Below are positions 5,358 through 5,425 of a stretch of 5,425 bases of DNA, piece by piece. Numbering within the stretch: position 1 is the first letter of the stretch; each line of letters opens with the position of its first letter. Origin of the DNA: Aquificaceae bacterium (GTDB taxonomy: Bacteria > Aquificota > Aquificia > Aquificales > Aquificaceae); assembly GCA_026983685.1 (NCBI GenBank), contig JALSTO010000011.1, positions 1-5,425 on the forward strand, written 5' to 3'. Both the position numbers and the translations under genes were made by a program. The notes beneath the pieces were generated by a model. That model was not told the DNA's origin and made no database searches. It worked only from the letters and a program-made list of their open reading frames with translations.

Positions 5358-5425
5358 ATGGACAGAAGGGAGTTTATAAGGAATGCTTCGCTTGCAGGCT
5401 TCTCTTTACTTCTTCCATCCCTGTC
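5358..5425 (+). CDS. Tat-exported protein, N-terminal part only
   Basis: The gene runs off the right edge; 22 complete codons are visible. They begin MDRREFIRNASLAGFSLLLP. The twin-arginine motif D-R-R-E-F-I-R is followed by a moderately hydrophobic stretch, which marks a Tat signal peptide. The mature protein is therefore expected to be exported folded, often with a metal or other cofactor. Families with this kind of leader include hydrogenase small subunits, molybdopterin oxidoreductases, Rieske and multicopper proteins, but nothing visible chooses among them. The ATG at 5358 has AGGAGG (5346-5351) 6 nt upstream. An in-frame ATG at 5343 would add five residues (MRRRE) but lacks an SD and is preceded only by an A-run. 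Transcription is divergent from pyrB and may come through the mobile-element relic. Confidence 0.75.
   Translation, partial: MDRREFIRNASLAGFSLLLPSL

Overview
The window (about 52% GC by eye) reads as chromosome of a thermophilic bacterium of the Aquificaceae (Aquifex / Hydrogenobacter / Thermocrinis type). The main reasons are an aspartate carbamoyltransferase that from memory closely resembles the Aquifex aeolicus enzyme, a short-form HisG, a stand-alone OadA/PycB-type carboxyltransferase as used in the carbon metabolism of these autotrophs, and tightly packed genes with 4-nt overlaps. The assignment to genus is inference.

Left edge (1-311, + strand): the C-terminal end of carA, the glutaminase subunit of carbamoyl-phosphate synthetase. 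Its last 41 bp overlap, tail to tail, the 3' end of hisG on the other strand.

Main block (271-4883, all - strand; transcription order pyrB, ispF, patatin-like lipase, biotin carboxyltransferase, hisG): an apparent operon. pyrB/ispF overlap as ATGA, ispF/lipase as GTGA and carboxyltransferase/hisG as ATGA. The only gap is 38 bp before the carboxyltransferase, which has its own good Shine-Dalgarno. The genes serve different pathways (pyrimidines, isoprenoid precursors, lipid hydrolysis, 2-oxoacid carboxylation, histidine), so this looks like an anabolic housekeeping operon rather than a single pathway. carA makes the carbamoyl phosphate that PyrB uses, although the two lie on opposite strands.

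Right region (4884-5357): no intact gene. It appears to be an internally deleted IS200/IS605-type element, roughly 4960-5322. It has a left end with two GTAA-loop hairpins, an orphan C-terminal scrap of a TnpB-like protein whose stop codon falls in the loop of a third GTAA hairpin, and a right end finishing in TTCAC. This stretch is rich in small stem-loops, as expected for the omega-RNA (reRNA) part of such elements. A plausible promoter reads rightward through it.

Right edge (5358-5425, + strand): the start of a gene encoding a protein with a twin-arginine (Tat) signal peptide, cut by the window end.

The points most worth a second look are the tnpB/omega-RNA relic forming the leader of the Tat gene, and the carboxyltransferase, in which one of the two histidine metal ligands appears to be replaced by glutamine. 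IspF also has an altered and shortened active-site loop. I see no CRISPR array, tRNA or rRNA.
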